Assembly (NCBI GenBank): GCA_023525715.1
Contig: CM042014.1
Coordinates: 18,392,563-18,456,562, forward strand
Origin: Cichorium intybus
Taxonomy: Eukaryota > Streptophyta > Magnoliopsida > Asterales > Asteraceae
Length of the DNA: 64,000 bases
Direction: 5' to 3'
Shown: positions 1 through 12,116 of the stretch, piece by piece
Numbering within the stretch: position 1 is the first letter of the stretch
Layout: every line of letters starts with the position of its first letter
Position numbers and translations under genes: made by a program
Notes under the pieces: generated by a model
Seen by the model: only the letters and a program-made list of their open reading frames with translations
The model's database searches: none
Told to the model about the DNA's origin: nothing

Positions 1-1020
1 CGTGCGACGCACGTCCACGGAACGAAATACGAACTAGAGGATTTAAGTGGGTTTTTTAATTGAGTTTTTTTCATCGTGATTTAAGTGGGTTTTTTTTTCC
101 TTTTTTTTTTTCGTTTTTTTTATTTTTTTATTTTTTATTATTTATTTATTTTTTTTTCAAAAAAAATTATTTTTTTTTCAAATTTATTTTTAATTTTCGA
201 TTATACTCGGTTTTTAGTGTTTTATTATTTTTATTATTTTTATTATTTTTATGTTTTTTATTTTTTTATTTTTTTTAATGCTACAGTACTCGCTTTTTAA
301 TTTTTTTTTGTTTTTTTATTTTTTATGTATATTTTTTAATTTTTAATATTTTTTAATCTTAATTTTAACGTTTGTTTTTCGTATTTTTAATCTAATCATT
401 TTGGATCATGATATTTTTAATCATAACATTTTGGATCATAACATTTTGGATCATAGTTTTTTTTTGCATCTTGGATCATAAGTTTTGAATCATTTTGTCG
501 TTGTATGTTTTTTTTAACTCATTTTGGATCATAACGACTGTTGGATCTTGAATCATAACGAATTTTGGATCTTAGATCATAAGTTTTGAATCATAAAACA
601 TATTTTGGTTCTTAATATTTTGGATTATAGACTCTTTTTTTTGGTAATTTGATAAGTTTTTGCTTAAAAATAAAAAAGAATATACACATAAAAACTTATT
701 TTCAAAAAATTCTTTTTACAAACTAACTAATATGATGTCTAGAATGATCCCTTAAATTTTCATAATTTTTGAAAGATTTTTTTATTTTTTTGAGTTTTTA
801 AATATAAAAAATAATAAAAATATATTTTTTCAATTTTTCATGATTGTGCTTGTTTTGTAGAGAATTAAAATTTAAGAACTTTGGTTTTTTCAGATTTTTT
901 TTTTACAAAAAAAAAAGTTATGGCCAAAATACAAAGTGGGTGAAAAAAGAAAAAGCTTAACCAATAGGAGCTTGACACGTGGCGCGTGACTTTGGAGGTG
1001 TTTGGAGGCGCGTGGAATAC
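1..1020. other. T-rich low-complexity spacer
   Basis: The first 350 bases are almost pure T/A on the plus strand, with runs of up to about 11 T. From about 404 to 610 a short motif (TTTTGGATCATAA and variants) recurs roughly eight times as a degenerate tandem array. From 900 onward the base composition becomes mixed. The reading frames here are Phe/Tyr runs produced by the T tracts. I see no gene. Confidence 0.7.
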
Positions 1021-1239
1021 GAATCAGATGCAGGAACTCTTTTGCTACATTAACCATTTTAACCTTCAAGACTTATGTTTCCCTCCCTCTTAGTTTCTCA
1101 TATGTACAAAAATTGTCCTTCAATTTTAAAACATAATCATTTTTTTCACATTGAATCTAATCCATTCAATTTTCAAGATGAAATGTTCAGATTTGTCCTC
1201 GCGGTTCTTACCGGATTTTGGGTTCCTACACGATCCTCC

Positions 1240-1367
<128 letters not shown>

Positions 1368-2183
1368 TCTTAAATATAGGAATTAATTTGAATTTACCTA
1401 AATTAGTAGGATTAAATTATAATATAATTAATTGATTATTATTCAATTACTATTATGCCCATATCCAAATTTTTAAAATGATTGGTCCACATTTAGTTAC
1501 AAGGTTACGCAATATTTATCTAGTATACCATGGCGTAACACATGCCCCAGTAAATAATAATAATTTTAAAGTTTAATTTGCATTAGTGAAAAAATAATAT
1601 AATTAATGGTGGCTTCTTATTGTTTTTCACTTTCAATGAGAAACAAAGGGTTTGATCATAATAGCATAATTACATTCTCATAATAATTATAAAATTCAGC
1701 ATCAGTACGAACAATGTGATTTCACTAATCTAAAGGTAATAAGTTGATTTAATATCACCATAAAGGGAAGTGATTTGTACACAACAATTTGGAATGCTTC
1801 GCCTTTGTGGTTATGGAGGTTTGCTTCAAATAACTCCAGGGCAAGAAACAAAATCTCATGTTCGTAGTGGGGAATTAGTCGGTGAGCGAAGCTGACTCGG
1901 ATACCCTCGTTAGGGAAGTTTCACTTTCCAAAAAATTTTATCCATACATAACAATGTAATACTTTTCATGCATAATGTACAATTCCTTCAAAGCATAAAT
2001 TATTGTGTATGTATGAAAGTTGTTGTGTATGTATGAAAGTTGTTGTGTATAAATCACTTCCCCACCATAAACAGTTTCACTGTCCACCTAAGGGAAGAGG
2101 ATTACATGATCCTTGGTGGTGCTTATCACAGCTCGCATGTCCCTTATTTTGTTTCCAAACGATAGTTTTGGAATTGCGACTAA
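1368..2183. other. AT-rich spacer with a short tandem repeat
   Basis: No gene is recognisable. At 2001-2050 a 20-bp unit (TGTTGTGTATGTATGAAAGT) is repeated about 2.5 times. The rest is unremarkable AT-rich sequence. Confidence 0.5.
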
Positions 2184-2753
2184 GTGTTGTTTGACGGCAT
2201 CTGAATTATTCAGATTTGTATGATTCAGAAGTATGAATGATTCAGAGACTCTAAATGAATCTACCTTTGAATTAAAACATGTTTGGTTAAGTCAATGAAT
2301 AACTATGCCGAATTACTAATTTACCCTTCGATTATAAAGATAACAATTTTACCAACATACAATTAATAAAAATATTATATTACTAACCAAAAATTGTTGT
2401 TATAGAGTTATACAAAATATTTATTTTATAAATTCATTATAAAAACTAGTTCACTTGAAAAAAAAATGTTAAATAACAATGATATGTATTTTAGATATCA
2501 TGGAAAATTTGTTATTATAAAATTAATAATATGGAACAAAAGCGACACCATGGGAAATCAATCAAGCATTGTTATTCAAAACTAGGGTTTGATTGAGTTT
2601 CTCTTTCGTCACTTCTCATCCGACTTCTCTCCTCTCTCCATCGTCTCTCTCTTTTTCTCATTGTTTATTCAAAACCAAACATTTTTTCTTCATCAAAATG
2701 AACCAGAGAAGAAGAAATGCTTTCTTCATCCATCAGATATCTCTCTTTCTGAG

Positions 2754-2786
<33 letters not shown>

Positions 2787-3097
2787 GAAGGAGATTCACG
2801 GGAGGGCAGCATTGACATAGAGGTGGACGACGTCGACTTGGAGGAGGGCGACAATGGGAGGTGCGCAGAGGTGGGTGGTGGTTGTTTGTGTATTATATTC
2901 AACTAATGAAGAAGAAGGAAGTAATGAGGGAAATATTTCATAGCTGAATGGTTAAGATATTTTTTTGAGCTAAATGAATGGTTCAGAGGGCCATTAGGAT
3001 TCTCTGATCGATTCGGAGGTAAAAATTTAACAAACCAAACACAATGAATTATTCAAAACCTCTTAACCATTCAAATTAAGAGGCAATGAAACAGCAC
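2184..3097. mobile_element. Possible non-autonomous Harbinger-like TIR element
   Basis: The left end (GTGTTGTTTGACGGCATCTG) and the reverse complement of the right end (GTGCTGTTTCATTGCCTCTT) resemble each other. Further in, both sides carry a GTTTGGTT-type block next to AATTATTCA/AATGAAT words. The left flank is TAA and the right flank is AAA, so a 3-bp TSD would need one mutation. The interior is gene-like, with a (GA)n run at 2754-2780, but has no recognisable protein. A hAT or unrelated origin is possible. Confidence 0.35.
2754..2780. repeat. (GA)n microsatellite
   Basis: About 13 uninterrupted GA units lie in a pyrimidine/purine-skewed region that looks like a plant 5' UTR. The Glu-Arg repeat frames through it are artefacts. 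Confidence 0.9.
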
Positions 3098-5640
3098 AAA
3101 AGGGTCACATATGACTGTCTTTGAGATTTTGTTGATAATATTATTGAATGAAGCACGTCATACTTACATGACCGTGCTTACAAGGGTGCTTGCCAACCTA
3201 GGACCCACTATATATCATGGGATGGCACGAGCCACCTCTCAATTTTCCCGTCAAATATAAATTTAGTGTAGTTTCGTCGGAAATTCGTTACAAAATCCTT
3301 CAACTATAAATCTAATGCAAGTCTGTCAGTAAAACTATTTAGTGACAAATTTATAACAAAAATTATTGTCGAAAATGAGTTTTGTTTAGTGCAACCCCTG
3401 GACTATTTTTAGTTTTGTTTAGTGCAACCCCTGAACTTTTTTTTCTAGGTCCGCCACCGAACCTTCATGGATTTTTGTAAGAGACCAGTGTTTTATGTTG
3501 TGATATATACTGTTAAAAATAATTTTTACATCGTTCAACGTAAACTTGGAATGAGGGTTTGTTAACAACTTTATATATGACTTAATTTGTTGAAGTGCAG
3601 GGTAATTATTACAAAGTGGAAAACTGTAAGGGATTATGGTATAAAGTTGCTTGTAGAGAATGGACGAGTTTAGAGCACGTTAAAAGCTGTGGATTGAAGA
3701 TGAATACTTAAGGGCTGAAAGCGTTAAGGTGGAAAGTTGGAACTTGGAAGGACTAAAAGCGTAAAGGTGGAAAGCTGGAGGACTTGTTACGAAGTGGTAC
3801 ATTACTAAAAGAAGGTGTGACGACGTTCCTCTCAGAGCACACATTCGTCTTCCGCAAGAAAACTCTTAACTATTTACACAGAAGTAGCGAGGTAGTGTGT
3901 TGTATTTCTGATTGATGTTATTCGAGTGTGAGTGTTGATTGAACGAGAGATAGCACCGTATTACGGTTTCATGAACTGCTTTGGTTGTAATATTACAGAG
4001 CATGTCCGTCGAAAAACCGTAGGTAAAAGTCCAAACGAGTCTCCAGTCTGTTAACAAAACCGTTGGGAATATTTCCGAGGAATTCCGCCGTAAACTCCGT
4101 CGACGTCGGATATGGGTCGCTAACATTTACCCACGAGGCTTTTTCCGACTAGACATTCCGTCAGAAAAGCCGGTTACAGATGAAATACCAACGAAAAAGG
4201 GCTTCGGAAAGTTTTTTCTAGCAGTGAATTTCTTGTTCTGTAAAGTGTAAACGTTTTAGTCTTTTTAATCGTTGAAACTAGTGTTCGGTTTATACGTACA
4301 TACATGATACATATGTTTTTACTTTTATATTTACTCGATATAAGTTTATTTATATATATTTGTATTGTTAGTATGTTACCAATATATAAGCTCCACGTGG
4401 ATGTTGAGTTCAATATTACAAATCTCGAGCAATGTAGGCTCCACGATACTGAGGATAAATATCATGCGTTGACAACTGATTAGATCAATTAGGACCCATA
4501 TGCACTTGAGAAACTTGTCAAAAGGCGTATTTGAAGTATTTCAAAACTACAAAGGACTGATGAATATATTTTAGTCTAGACATGGACCAAATTGTAAATA
4601 CAGTTTGCTACAAAAATCTTTCTAAAAAGGTAAATACCTTAAATTCCATCAAAAAGGGAAAGGGGGCACCATGGTCCCATCATGAACCTTCATGATCTTG
4701 TGGGGTGCATTTGCTTTCCAAGATACGAACCACCTTCCCACCATTAAAGACCAATTTCACAACTCCACTGCCTTTTGGTTGGCTGCACTACACTTTGATT
4801 GGTTATGGAGCTGATAAGATTTCAAAGTACTCTCAGCTTCCACATATACACACACTGTGTGTGTTGTGCGTGTGGACATATAGATTAATAGATATACTCT
4901 TCATGTATATAGGTCAATGTAGCGTAGGCTATAAATGGGTCTTCGTGAACATGATAAAAACAGGTGACAATGGCAGACATATCCATTCAACATTCCATCT
5001 TAAAAGATTGGGAGAGGATAATTGAGTTAAGATTCTCTACTGTTAACCATGCACTTTTTAGGAGCATAGGGTTTGAAGTTTTTGGATAAATTTATTTAGT
5101 TATTGATCAATTTAAACCATGCGGTGATTACTTATAAGAATCATAACAAATGTTAGAAGTTATTCGATCAATTACTTGTTGTATTATGGGTGTGAATAAA
5201 AAATTTCAGTTTAATGAGATCATGAATAAAAAATTTCAGTTTGTCCACATAAATTTAAATAGTTCAAACAGTTGGACTAGGAACAAATCAGGTCTCCAAC
5301 TTGGTAACTTAGAAAAAATGTCTGTTGATGAACCGGTCAAAACTGAGCGTTTTAGTCAATAATCGATAAAACTGAACCATTCGATAAAACTGAACCATTT
5401 AAACAGCTAAAGAATTGAGTTTTACACAACTTTTCTTTCTTATTATATATTTGATTCTCTCCGGTCTCCACTCCTCCACTCCACCTTCCACCCCTAATGA
5501 AGAAATGGATATGACAAAAAAGGGATTAAGGGAAAATATTTCGTAACAAAGAACGATTATACAAAGCCTTACTGATATTATCAATGATCGTTGGGATAAT
5601 ATAGTTGGAATTGGGGGGCTATTTCGTAACAATCAATTAT
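3098..5640. other. Spacer with CACTA-like fragments and a short duplication
   Basis: At 3378-3433 a 23-bp segment is directly duplicated (second copy 33 bp downstream). Around 3255-3370 and 4005-4205 there are repeated GTCGGAAA / CCGTCG / TTCCGACG-type words, like the subterminal repeats of plant CACTA (En/Spm) transposons, but no matched ends were found. The remainder (4210-5640) shows only short unsupported frames. Confidence 0.35.
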
Positions 5641-5812
5641 CACTACAAGGACTGCCGTCATTACCGGCGACAGAAATCGCCGCTAAAGAGTGCCAAAATC
5701 GCCGCTAAAACCTTTACCGGCGATTAATCGCCGCTAATGCATCGCCGATAATACCTGTCGCCGCTGAAGGCTTAAATCGCCGCTAATGCATCGCCGGTAA
5801 TACAAGTTTTAT
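5641..5812 (+). mobile_element. CACTA (En/Spm) transposon terminus
   Basis: The segment starts with CACTACAAGG, the diagnostic CACTA terminus. Dense subterminal repeats follow: ATCGCCGCTAA occurs four times or more, interspersed with ACCGGCGA words. Such arrays are transposase-binding regions in this superfamily. No partner end (CTTGTAGTG) with a matching 3-bp TSD was found nearby, so this is probably a truncated end or solo remnant. The right limit is where the repeats stop. Confidence 0.65.
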
Positions 5813-6208
5813 ACTAACATAATTAAGGATCCTTGGTATTTAATTTTATTAAGTATTTATGAATTCTTTTGTATTTTTATTTTTTATAATTGTATAATTA
5901 TTTATAACGCAATTTCGACATCGTCTAGTTTTTAGGATTGATCGGACCAGTTGAATAATCAAACCAGTAAGACAACCAATTTTTGCACAAACGTAATCTA
6001 ATTTAACAAATTACATTAAGGAATTTCAGACTTATTTGAAAATTTATATAAAACTTAATGGCCTATTTTAAGTTGTCCTTCTATTTACAACAAAAAATCG
6101 TATACAAAACACCCACTTTATGTATTAGCAATGATATAACTAGAATATTTTATACATTTGAATTTGAAGATCAATATAACACCAATATAAAACTTTGCAA
6201 ATAAGATA

Positions 6209-6479
6209 GGGTCAATGTCAAATTTGATCATTTAACTTTTGGTTTTGTGTTCATTTAGTCATTTAACTTCTTTTAAGTTTTAAAAAGTCATTGAAGTTAT
6301 TAATTTGAAAGTTTAGTGACCACTTTGACACATTTTCACAAGTTAAGTGACCACAAAAAAGTTTAATGACCATTTTAACACAATTTAATAAGTTCAGTGA
6401 CATTTTAAAACTTAAAATGAGTTAAATAACTAAATGAACCCAATGCCAAAAATTAAATGATTAAATTTGACCTTAACCC
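6209..6479. mobile_element. Foldback Mutator-type MITE with 9-bp TSD
   Basis: This 271-bp element is almost entirely an inverted repeat. The left arm (from GGGTCAATGTCAAATTTGAT) matches the reverse complement of the right arm (from GGGTTAAGGTCAAATTTAAT) over about 130 bp. It is flanked by a perfect 9-bp duplication AATAAGATA at 6200-6208 and 6480-6488. A 9-bp TSD with long TIRs points to the Mutator superfamily. It encodes nothing; if transcribed it would form a long hairpin. Confidence 0.88.
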
Positions 6480-6488
6480 AATAAGATA

Positions 6489-8037
6489 TTCCAAAATAAA
6501 AATTTACAATTATCTGTGTGGGCTAGTGGAACATTTTGTCTCTCTTGTATCCTTAAAACATAAACACGACGTTCCATAAAAACTGTAATATATAACTCTA
6601 AGTGTGTTTATAAACACAACTCGTAATCAATTGGTAAGTTTGTTTACCCTTATTCTAATTGAGATTTTATTTTATTAAACTTAGAAGGATAATACAACTA
6701 ATGGTTAACCGTGACCTTAAGGTAGCAAAAGCTTTAACAATATTTAAATATTTAAATTAAGTGGAAGTATTATGTTAATCTAATAAAATCTTGAAGGAAA
6801 GATTCTTGGTTGTTGGTGTTATTTGGAGTACAGGAAGATATCACGACAAAAATTATTGTTGACTTCTTGTGCTTGGTCTAAATTTCTTTTTAAAAGTAAT
6901 GCCCAATTTTGGAATGCTCTTCCAATAAGATTGGCTCCAGGTTGGCTAAATATGCCTACTTACATTAATCATTAGTATTACTAATTTATTTTTCTTTTAT
7001 CAAATGTCAGTGATTTAGATTTATTTTTATATGTGTTAAGAATGAAAAAAATATAGTATATAATAGAGTAAGCTGCAAGAATGGTCCTTGTGTTTTACTT
7101 AACTGCAATTTAAGTTTAAGTTTTTAGAAAATCCCAATATGGTCCTTAAAGGTCTATTTTTGTTGCAAGTATAGTGCCTGTAAAATGTAAAATGATATTT
7201 GTGTCTTAGATAACTTCGTTTATCTTTTCTACATTACTCATTTCAAATCATATCAATATTCAATATGGTTAGTTGACCACATGCCCACCTTTTAGCGTAC
7301 CATAAGTGATAAGACTCTATCGCCACCACCACCACGAATCACAGCCATGTTTGGCCAAATCTCCACCCTCGGAGCGTTTAATGCCAAATCTTGGAAGGGG
7401 AAACAACCAAATAATTCAATTGTTATCCCTCATGGAGAATAAATTGAATCTCGTCCTCATTATATCTCCAAATGGAACATTTAATGCTTTCTTTATCGTT
7501 TTGTCTCCATAGATGTTTAACTAGAAAGAAGAACATGTCAGATCAAGTTAAATTAACCTCCACTTTGACGGTATAATAATTTCCACTTTATTATTAATAT
7601 GATTTCTCAATTTACTTTGATGATCAAACTACGTTAACCTTTACACATTAATCTGACTTCGAATTTCAGAGAGAGTTTTTAATACCTACATTTATCATTC
7701 AAACTAGCATTATTGATAGACAATTGAGGTTGCAGTAAATCTCACATAGTTTGAATTGACTTCAAAAGTCTAATAGCATCTTATGTTAAGTTGACACTTT
7801 TAGCCTTGTAGCACGAAGAACAACACATCAGCACACACCCCGAGAATGTGAGTACATGTTGAGAAGTTAGCGTCTCTTGTGTTTAAATGAACTACAAGTG
7901 ATTTAAAAAAGACCTTGGTGTCATGTAGTATGGACTACCCACAAATTCCAAAACCCCTGCCCACTAAAAACAGAGCATTTAAACAAAAAGTAAATTAACC
8001 AAATGTTGAAGCCATGGCATATCCCAAACGTTATTTT
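6489..8037. other. AT-rich spacer, no gene seen
   Basis: The sequence around 7075-7215 has the look of a degraded inverted-repeat transposon end (words such as ATGGTCCTT), but no partner or TSD was found. A His-rich 68-codon frame at 7306-7512 has no supporting features. Confidence 0.4.
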
Positions 8038-8119
8038 TGTTAATTGTATCATTTATATGTGTCGTGTGTAGTGTTTATATGTATCTATAGTTGAGGGGTC
8101 ATTTATGTAATTTATATAT
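8038..8119 (+). repeat. 5' LTR remnant of the Ale-type copia element
   Basis: About 80 bp match the first part of the 3' LTR at 11650 almost perfectly, then identity stops at about 8119. The rest of the LTR and a recognisable primer-binding site are missing, indicating a deletion at this end. Confidence 0.75.
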
Positions 8120-8390
8120 AGACAAAATGTCAGTGTAGCCCAACAAACTATTGGTTGTTGGTCTAAAAGGTCCCTAAAGTTTTTTATTGGCCTTTTAGAG
8201 GAATAAAGTCTATCTTTACTTGTTAATTAAGTCTTCCTGCTTCACTACTATTGATCGTTTTCTTCTTCTTGCCAGCATTGAGGGTTTGGTGTAGTTGATA
8301 TACTACAATCCTTCTACCCATAGTTAGTTTTCTGATTGTTTTACGTGTCTTTTATTTTCATATTGTTTTTTTGGATTTTCCGGATTCATC

Positions 8391-9309
8391 ATGTCCTCTC
8401 CCATACCCCCATCGACCCAAGCCCCAACCGCTCAACAACTTGTTTATGCCGTGACAAATGTATACGACCAGTTCAGTTTCAATTTGACCTCTGATGGCTC
8501 AAAATTTAAATTATGGTGTCGTATCTTCAAGGATATTTGTCAAGGTGCTAAAGTTCTTGGCCACATTAATGGTCGTTCTCAACCCAAAGAGATGATGATG
8601 AAGATTGGCATTCTATCGACTCCCGTGTCAAATCTTGGTTTTACTCAACCTGTGATCCTGCTGTCTTGCAAGTTATTACTACTGACACTTGCACTGCAAT
8701 GGATTTATGGGATAACTTGCATGAGTTTTTCCTAAATAACAAAATTCCCGAAATGTTACAACTCCAAGAACAGTTTTGTAATACGAAAAAGGTGCCTCCT
8801 CCATTCAAGAATATTGTCATAATCTTAAACACCTAGCCGACGCATTACATGATGTGGACTTCGAAATTTTTGAAGTGGAACTTGTGATGCAAATTCTTCA
8901 TGGCCTACCGTCCTCCTATCAAAGTATCATTGATGTCATCACTAGTACAAAACCCTTTCCTTCATTTTTGGAAACCAAAAATATGCTTTTGCTTCATGAA
9001 AATCGTGAAGAAAATATCGACATCGTGCAAGACCCGACCCACTCTACCACTACGGCTCTTTATTCTGCTTCCCAACAATCGGGAAAGTCTAAAAATAAAT
9101 GGAATAAAAACTGTACAAATAATCGGGCTACTTCCAGGGGTAATTCTAGTCTTTCTTCTACTACTAACAATTTTGCAGGTACAAATTCCAGTCAACATTC
9201 AAGCTTTGCAGAAATTATGGGGTCTCATCCAACAAATTTTAATACAACTCAGCCAACATTTATTTTTTCTGGGCAAAATGGAAATTATAGGACATTTGGT
9301 GGACCATGA
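8391..9309 (+). pseudogene. copia gag (Ale/Retrofit type), frameshifted
   Basis: The start at 8391 opens a gag-like N-terminus with a Pro/Ala/Gln-rich head and the segment FKLWCRIFKDIC, resembling the plant copia gag core. The frame breaks near 8640-8735. The later gag region resumes in another frame at 8854-9309 (FEVELVMQILHGLPSSYQSI, a conserved gag helix region), followed by an Asn/Ser/Thr-rich tail. No CCHC knuckle is visible. At least one frameshift separates the two halves, so no full Gag can be made. Confidence 0.7.
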
Positions 9310-9629
9310 CAATATGCATATCCTACTTCACAGCCCTCTATGCTGCCCCACGTTGTTGCTGTTCTTGCTCACGGTCAACAAGGCCTGAGTGGCCCACCTG
9401 CAAGCCCACTTCACGCCTTCACAGCCGAGCACTGGACTCCCTTCAGCCCATCAGCACCATGCTTTTTTTGGGCAGCCCACCAGCATCCCATTCCGGCCCA
9501 ACAGCCTTCATTTCCAACCCAATGGTCAACTACCACAACAACAACCTACGGATTTAGCCTCGGTTTTTCAAGCAATGTCGGTTCAACCACCTCAATCTTC
9601 GCACAATTAATAACATTGTTCACACTGTT

Positions 9630-11683
9630 TTGTTTCAAGCGCCTTTAGCTCCACTGTTTTGGGTTGAAGCGCTTCTAACGGCCGTTCACACCATCAATCT
9701 TCTTCCTACCACCACCCTTTCCTTTAAAACACCGTTTGAAGTCCTCCTTGGGTTCTCCCCAAAGTATGACCATTTACGTGTCTTTGGTTGCTTATGTTAC
9801 CCAAACACTACTTCTACCTCTCCTCACAAACTCTCTCTTCGGTCTTCAGCTTGTGTTTATCTTGGTCCCGATCCTGACCATAAAGGTCACAAGTGCCTCG
9901 ATCTCGTTAGCCAACGTGTTATCATCTCTCGACATGTCGTATTTGATGAAGATCACTTTCCTTACTCGAATATTCATCCTACCCCTCTGACTCCGACTAT
10001 GACCAATTCATCACTCATGATGATACTCCTCCCACTATACCGCTTTCCTCGGCTTCTCCTCCTGCCGACCCCGTGGCTACTTCGCCACCCTTCTCGGCTT
10101 CCCCCCAGCCCCCACCACCCCCACCTCCTTCCCCTCCCTCACGTCATCTAATGAGTACACGTCTATGCACCGGCTCACTCAAATAGAGTGTCATTCTCAA
10201 CCTGTCTGCCACCACTGACATCTCCCAATGCCAACATTTTTAGTTGTCGATGGCTATACCGTCACAAGTTTGACTTTCACGGCAATCTCGATTGTTATAA
10301 AGGCAGAATTGTTGCTCAGGGCTTCTCGCAACAACCCGACCTCGACTTCGATGATACCTTCAGCCCGGTTGTTAAACCTGCCACCATTCATACTGTCCTT
10401 AGTATTGCTATCTCTCGCCATTGGCTGATCCACTAACTAGATGTCAAAAATGCCTTCCTTCATGGAGATTTATCAGAAGAGGTCTATATGAAACAGCCTC
10501 CTGACTATGTTCATCTATCTTTTCCTGATCATGTCTATCTCCTGCGCAAGGCCCTATGGCCTTAAATAGGCTCCCCGTGTGTGGTATCAGCGATTTGCTG
10601 TTTACCTCTCCTCCCTTGGCTTCACAAGCAGCCGATCTGACACCTCTCTCTTCACAGTCCATCGTGACACTAAGACTATCTATCTCCTTCTTTATGTCGA
10701 CGACATCATTCTTACGGCCTCCAGTCCCTCTCTCATTACGAGAGTCATTTCTCGTTTATCCACTGAGTTTGCCATGACGGATCTGGGTCCTCTCTCCTTT
10801 TTTCTCGGCATCGCTGCTACTCGCTCTACGAGTGGTTTGTTCCTTTCACAAACCGCCTTTGCTAAGGAGATTCCATCTCGCGCTGATATGCTCTCCTGCA
10901 ACCTATGTAGCACTCCTACGGACACCAAACCGAAGCTCTCTTCATTCAGTCAGCCGATTTATGATCCGACCCTCTATCGAAGCTTGGCAGGGGCGTTGCA
11001 ATATCTAACCTTCACTCGTCCAGATATTGCTAATGCAGTTCAGCAGGTCTGCCTTTTTATGCACGATCCTCGCGAACCTCACTTTCTAGCCCTTAAGCAT
11101 ATCCTGAGATATCTCAAAGGTACTCTTCGTCATGGTATGTTCATTCGTACGTCTAATGACGATCGTTTGGTTTCTTATTCTGATACTGACTGGGCCGGTT
11201 GTCCCTTGACACGCCGGTCCACTTCTGGGTTCTGCGTCTATCTCGATGATAATCTCGTTTCGTGGTCCTCCAAACGCCAACACATCGTATCTCGGTCTAG
11301 TGCCGAAGCTGAGTATCGGGGGTAGCCAATGTAGTTGCTGAAACTGCCTGGCTTATAACCTTCTACTTGAGCTTTCTTGCCCTCTCACTCGATCAACGAT
11401 TGTTTTTTGTGATAATGTGAGTGCCATGTACTTAGCCTCTAACCCAGTTCAGCACCAAAGAACCAAACATGTGGAAATAGATTTGCATTTTGTCAAGGAA
11501 CGTGTTGCTATCAGTCAAGTTCGTGTATTGCATGTTCCTTCTGCTCATCATATTGCAGATATTTTTACTAAAGGGCTTCCTACACAGCTATTTCTGGATT
11601 TTCGGGACAGTTTAAGCATCAAGGGACCTCCTGCTCAAACTGAGGGGAGTGTTAATTGTATCATTTATATGTGTCGTGTGTAG
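9630..11683 (+). pseudogene. copia pol remnant: integrase C-term, RT, RNase H
   Basis: About 9630-9990 encodes the distal integrase region (FWVEALLTAVHTINLLPT, LRVFGCLCYP). Reverse transcriptase follows from about 10188 (GRIVAQGFSQQ, then the catalytic box YVDD near 10693-10704). RNase H lies from about 11150 (DTDWAG, then AEAEY, and in a shifted frame CDNVSA from 11409), ending with the conserved ADIFTKGLP segment. In-frame stops fall around 10434 and 10564 and a frameshift near 11325. Protease and the catalytic core of integrase are absent between gag and 9630. The wording of RT-RNase H (LYRSLAGALQYLTFTRPDI) is typical of the Ale/Retrofit lineage. Confidence 0.85.
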
Positions 11684-11800
11684 TGTTTATATGTATCTAT
11701 AGTTGAGGGGTCATTTATGTAATTTATATCTACTTTGTATTATATATACTGATGAATAATAATGCAAACCCTAAGAGAGTATTATTTCCACATATCAACA
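11650..11800 (+). repeat. 3' LTR of the Ale-type copia element
   Basis: It begins TGTTAATTG directly after a purine-rich tract and ends ATATCAACA, giving TG..CA ends and a length of about 151 bp. It contains a TATATATACTGA segment. Only its first 80 bp are preserved at the 5' end of the element. Confidence 0.7.
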
Positions 11801-12111
11801 AATTTCACCAGTGATCGTATTAAGAAAAGAAACCAACCAAACAATCAAAGATAAATTATGTATCGAGCAATCAACATTAATCATGTTGATAAAAGCTAAA
11901 AAACACTAATTCATCAAAAAGAAACATTAATAAAGAATGGAAGTTATGTAAATAACCTTTGACTTCAAATTAACAAAAATAACTAAGAATCAGTGATAAA
12001 AACGTCACCTATATAAGACATGTAACAATGTGCGACTCTCTGATGGAGTGAATGAGGGAGAACCGCAAAAGTCACAACTTGGTGTCCGTCATGTACTCGT
12101 GACTCGTGAGT
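11801..12111. other. Spacer between copia element and element A
   Basis: No gene seen. This sequence continues after element A at 21537, because A inserted at the CGTGT site (12112-12116). Confidence 0.6.
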
Positions 12112-12116
12112 CGTGT

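Larger units (their letters stand above)
8038..11800 (+). mobile_element. Ty1/copia retrotransposon, Ale/Retrofit type, decayed
   Basis: The span is bounded by a short LTR at each end: about 80 bp of shared sequence starting TGTTAATTGTATC at 8038 and again at 11650. Between them lie gag, the C-terminal part of integrase, reverse transcriptase and RNase H in copia order. A purine-rich tract (CTGAGGGGAG) sits directly before the 3' LTR. Several stops and frameshifts, a truncated 5' LTR and loss of protease and the integrase core make it non-autonomous. No clean 5-bp TSD was found (8033-8037 ATTTT against 11801-11805 AATTT). Confidence 0.85.

Noticed and set aside
60..300. Phe/Tyr-rich frames at the window start
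   Set aside because: They are translations of T-rich low-complexity DNA with no domain or codon signal.
4705..5025. 106-codon frame in the spacer
   Set aside because: No recognisable domain, no codon or splice evidence, and composition matches the surrounding non-coding DNA.
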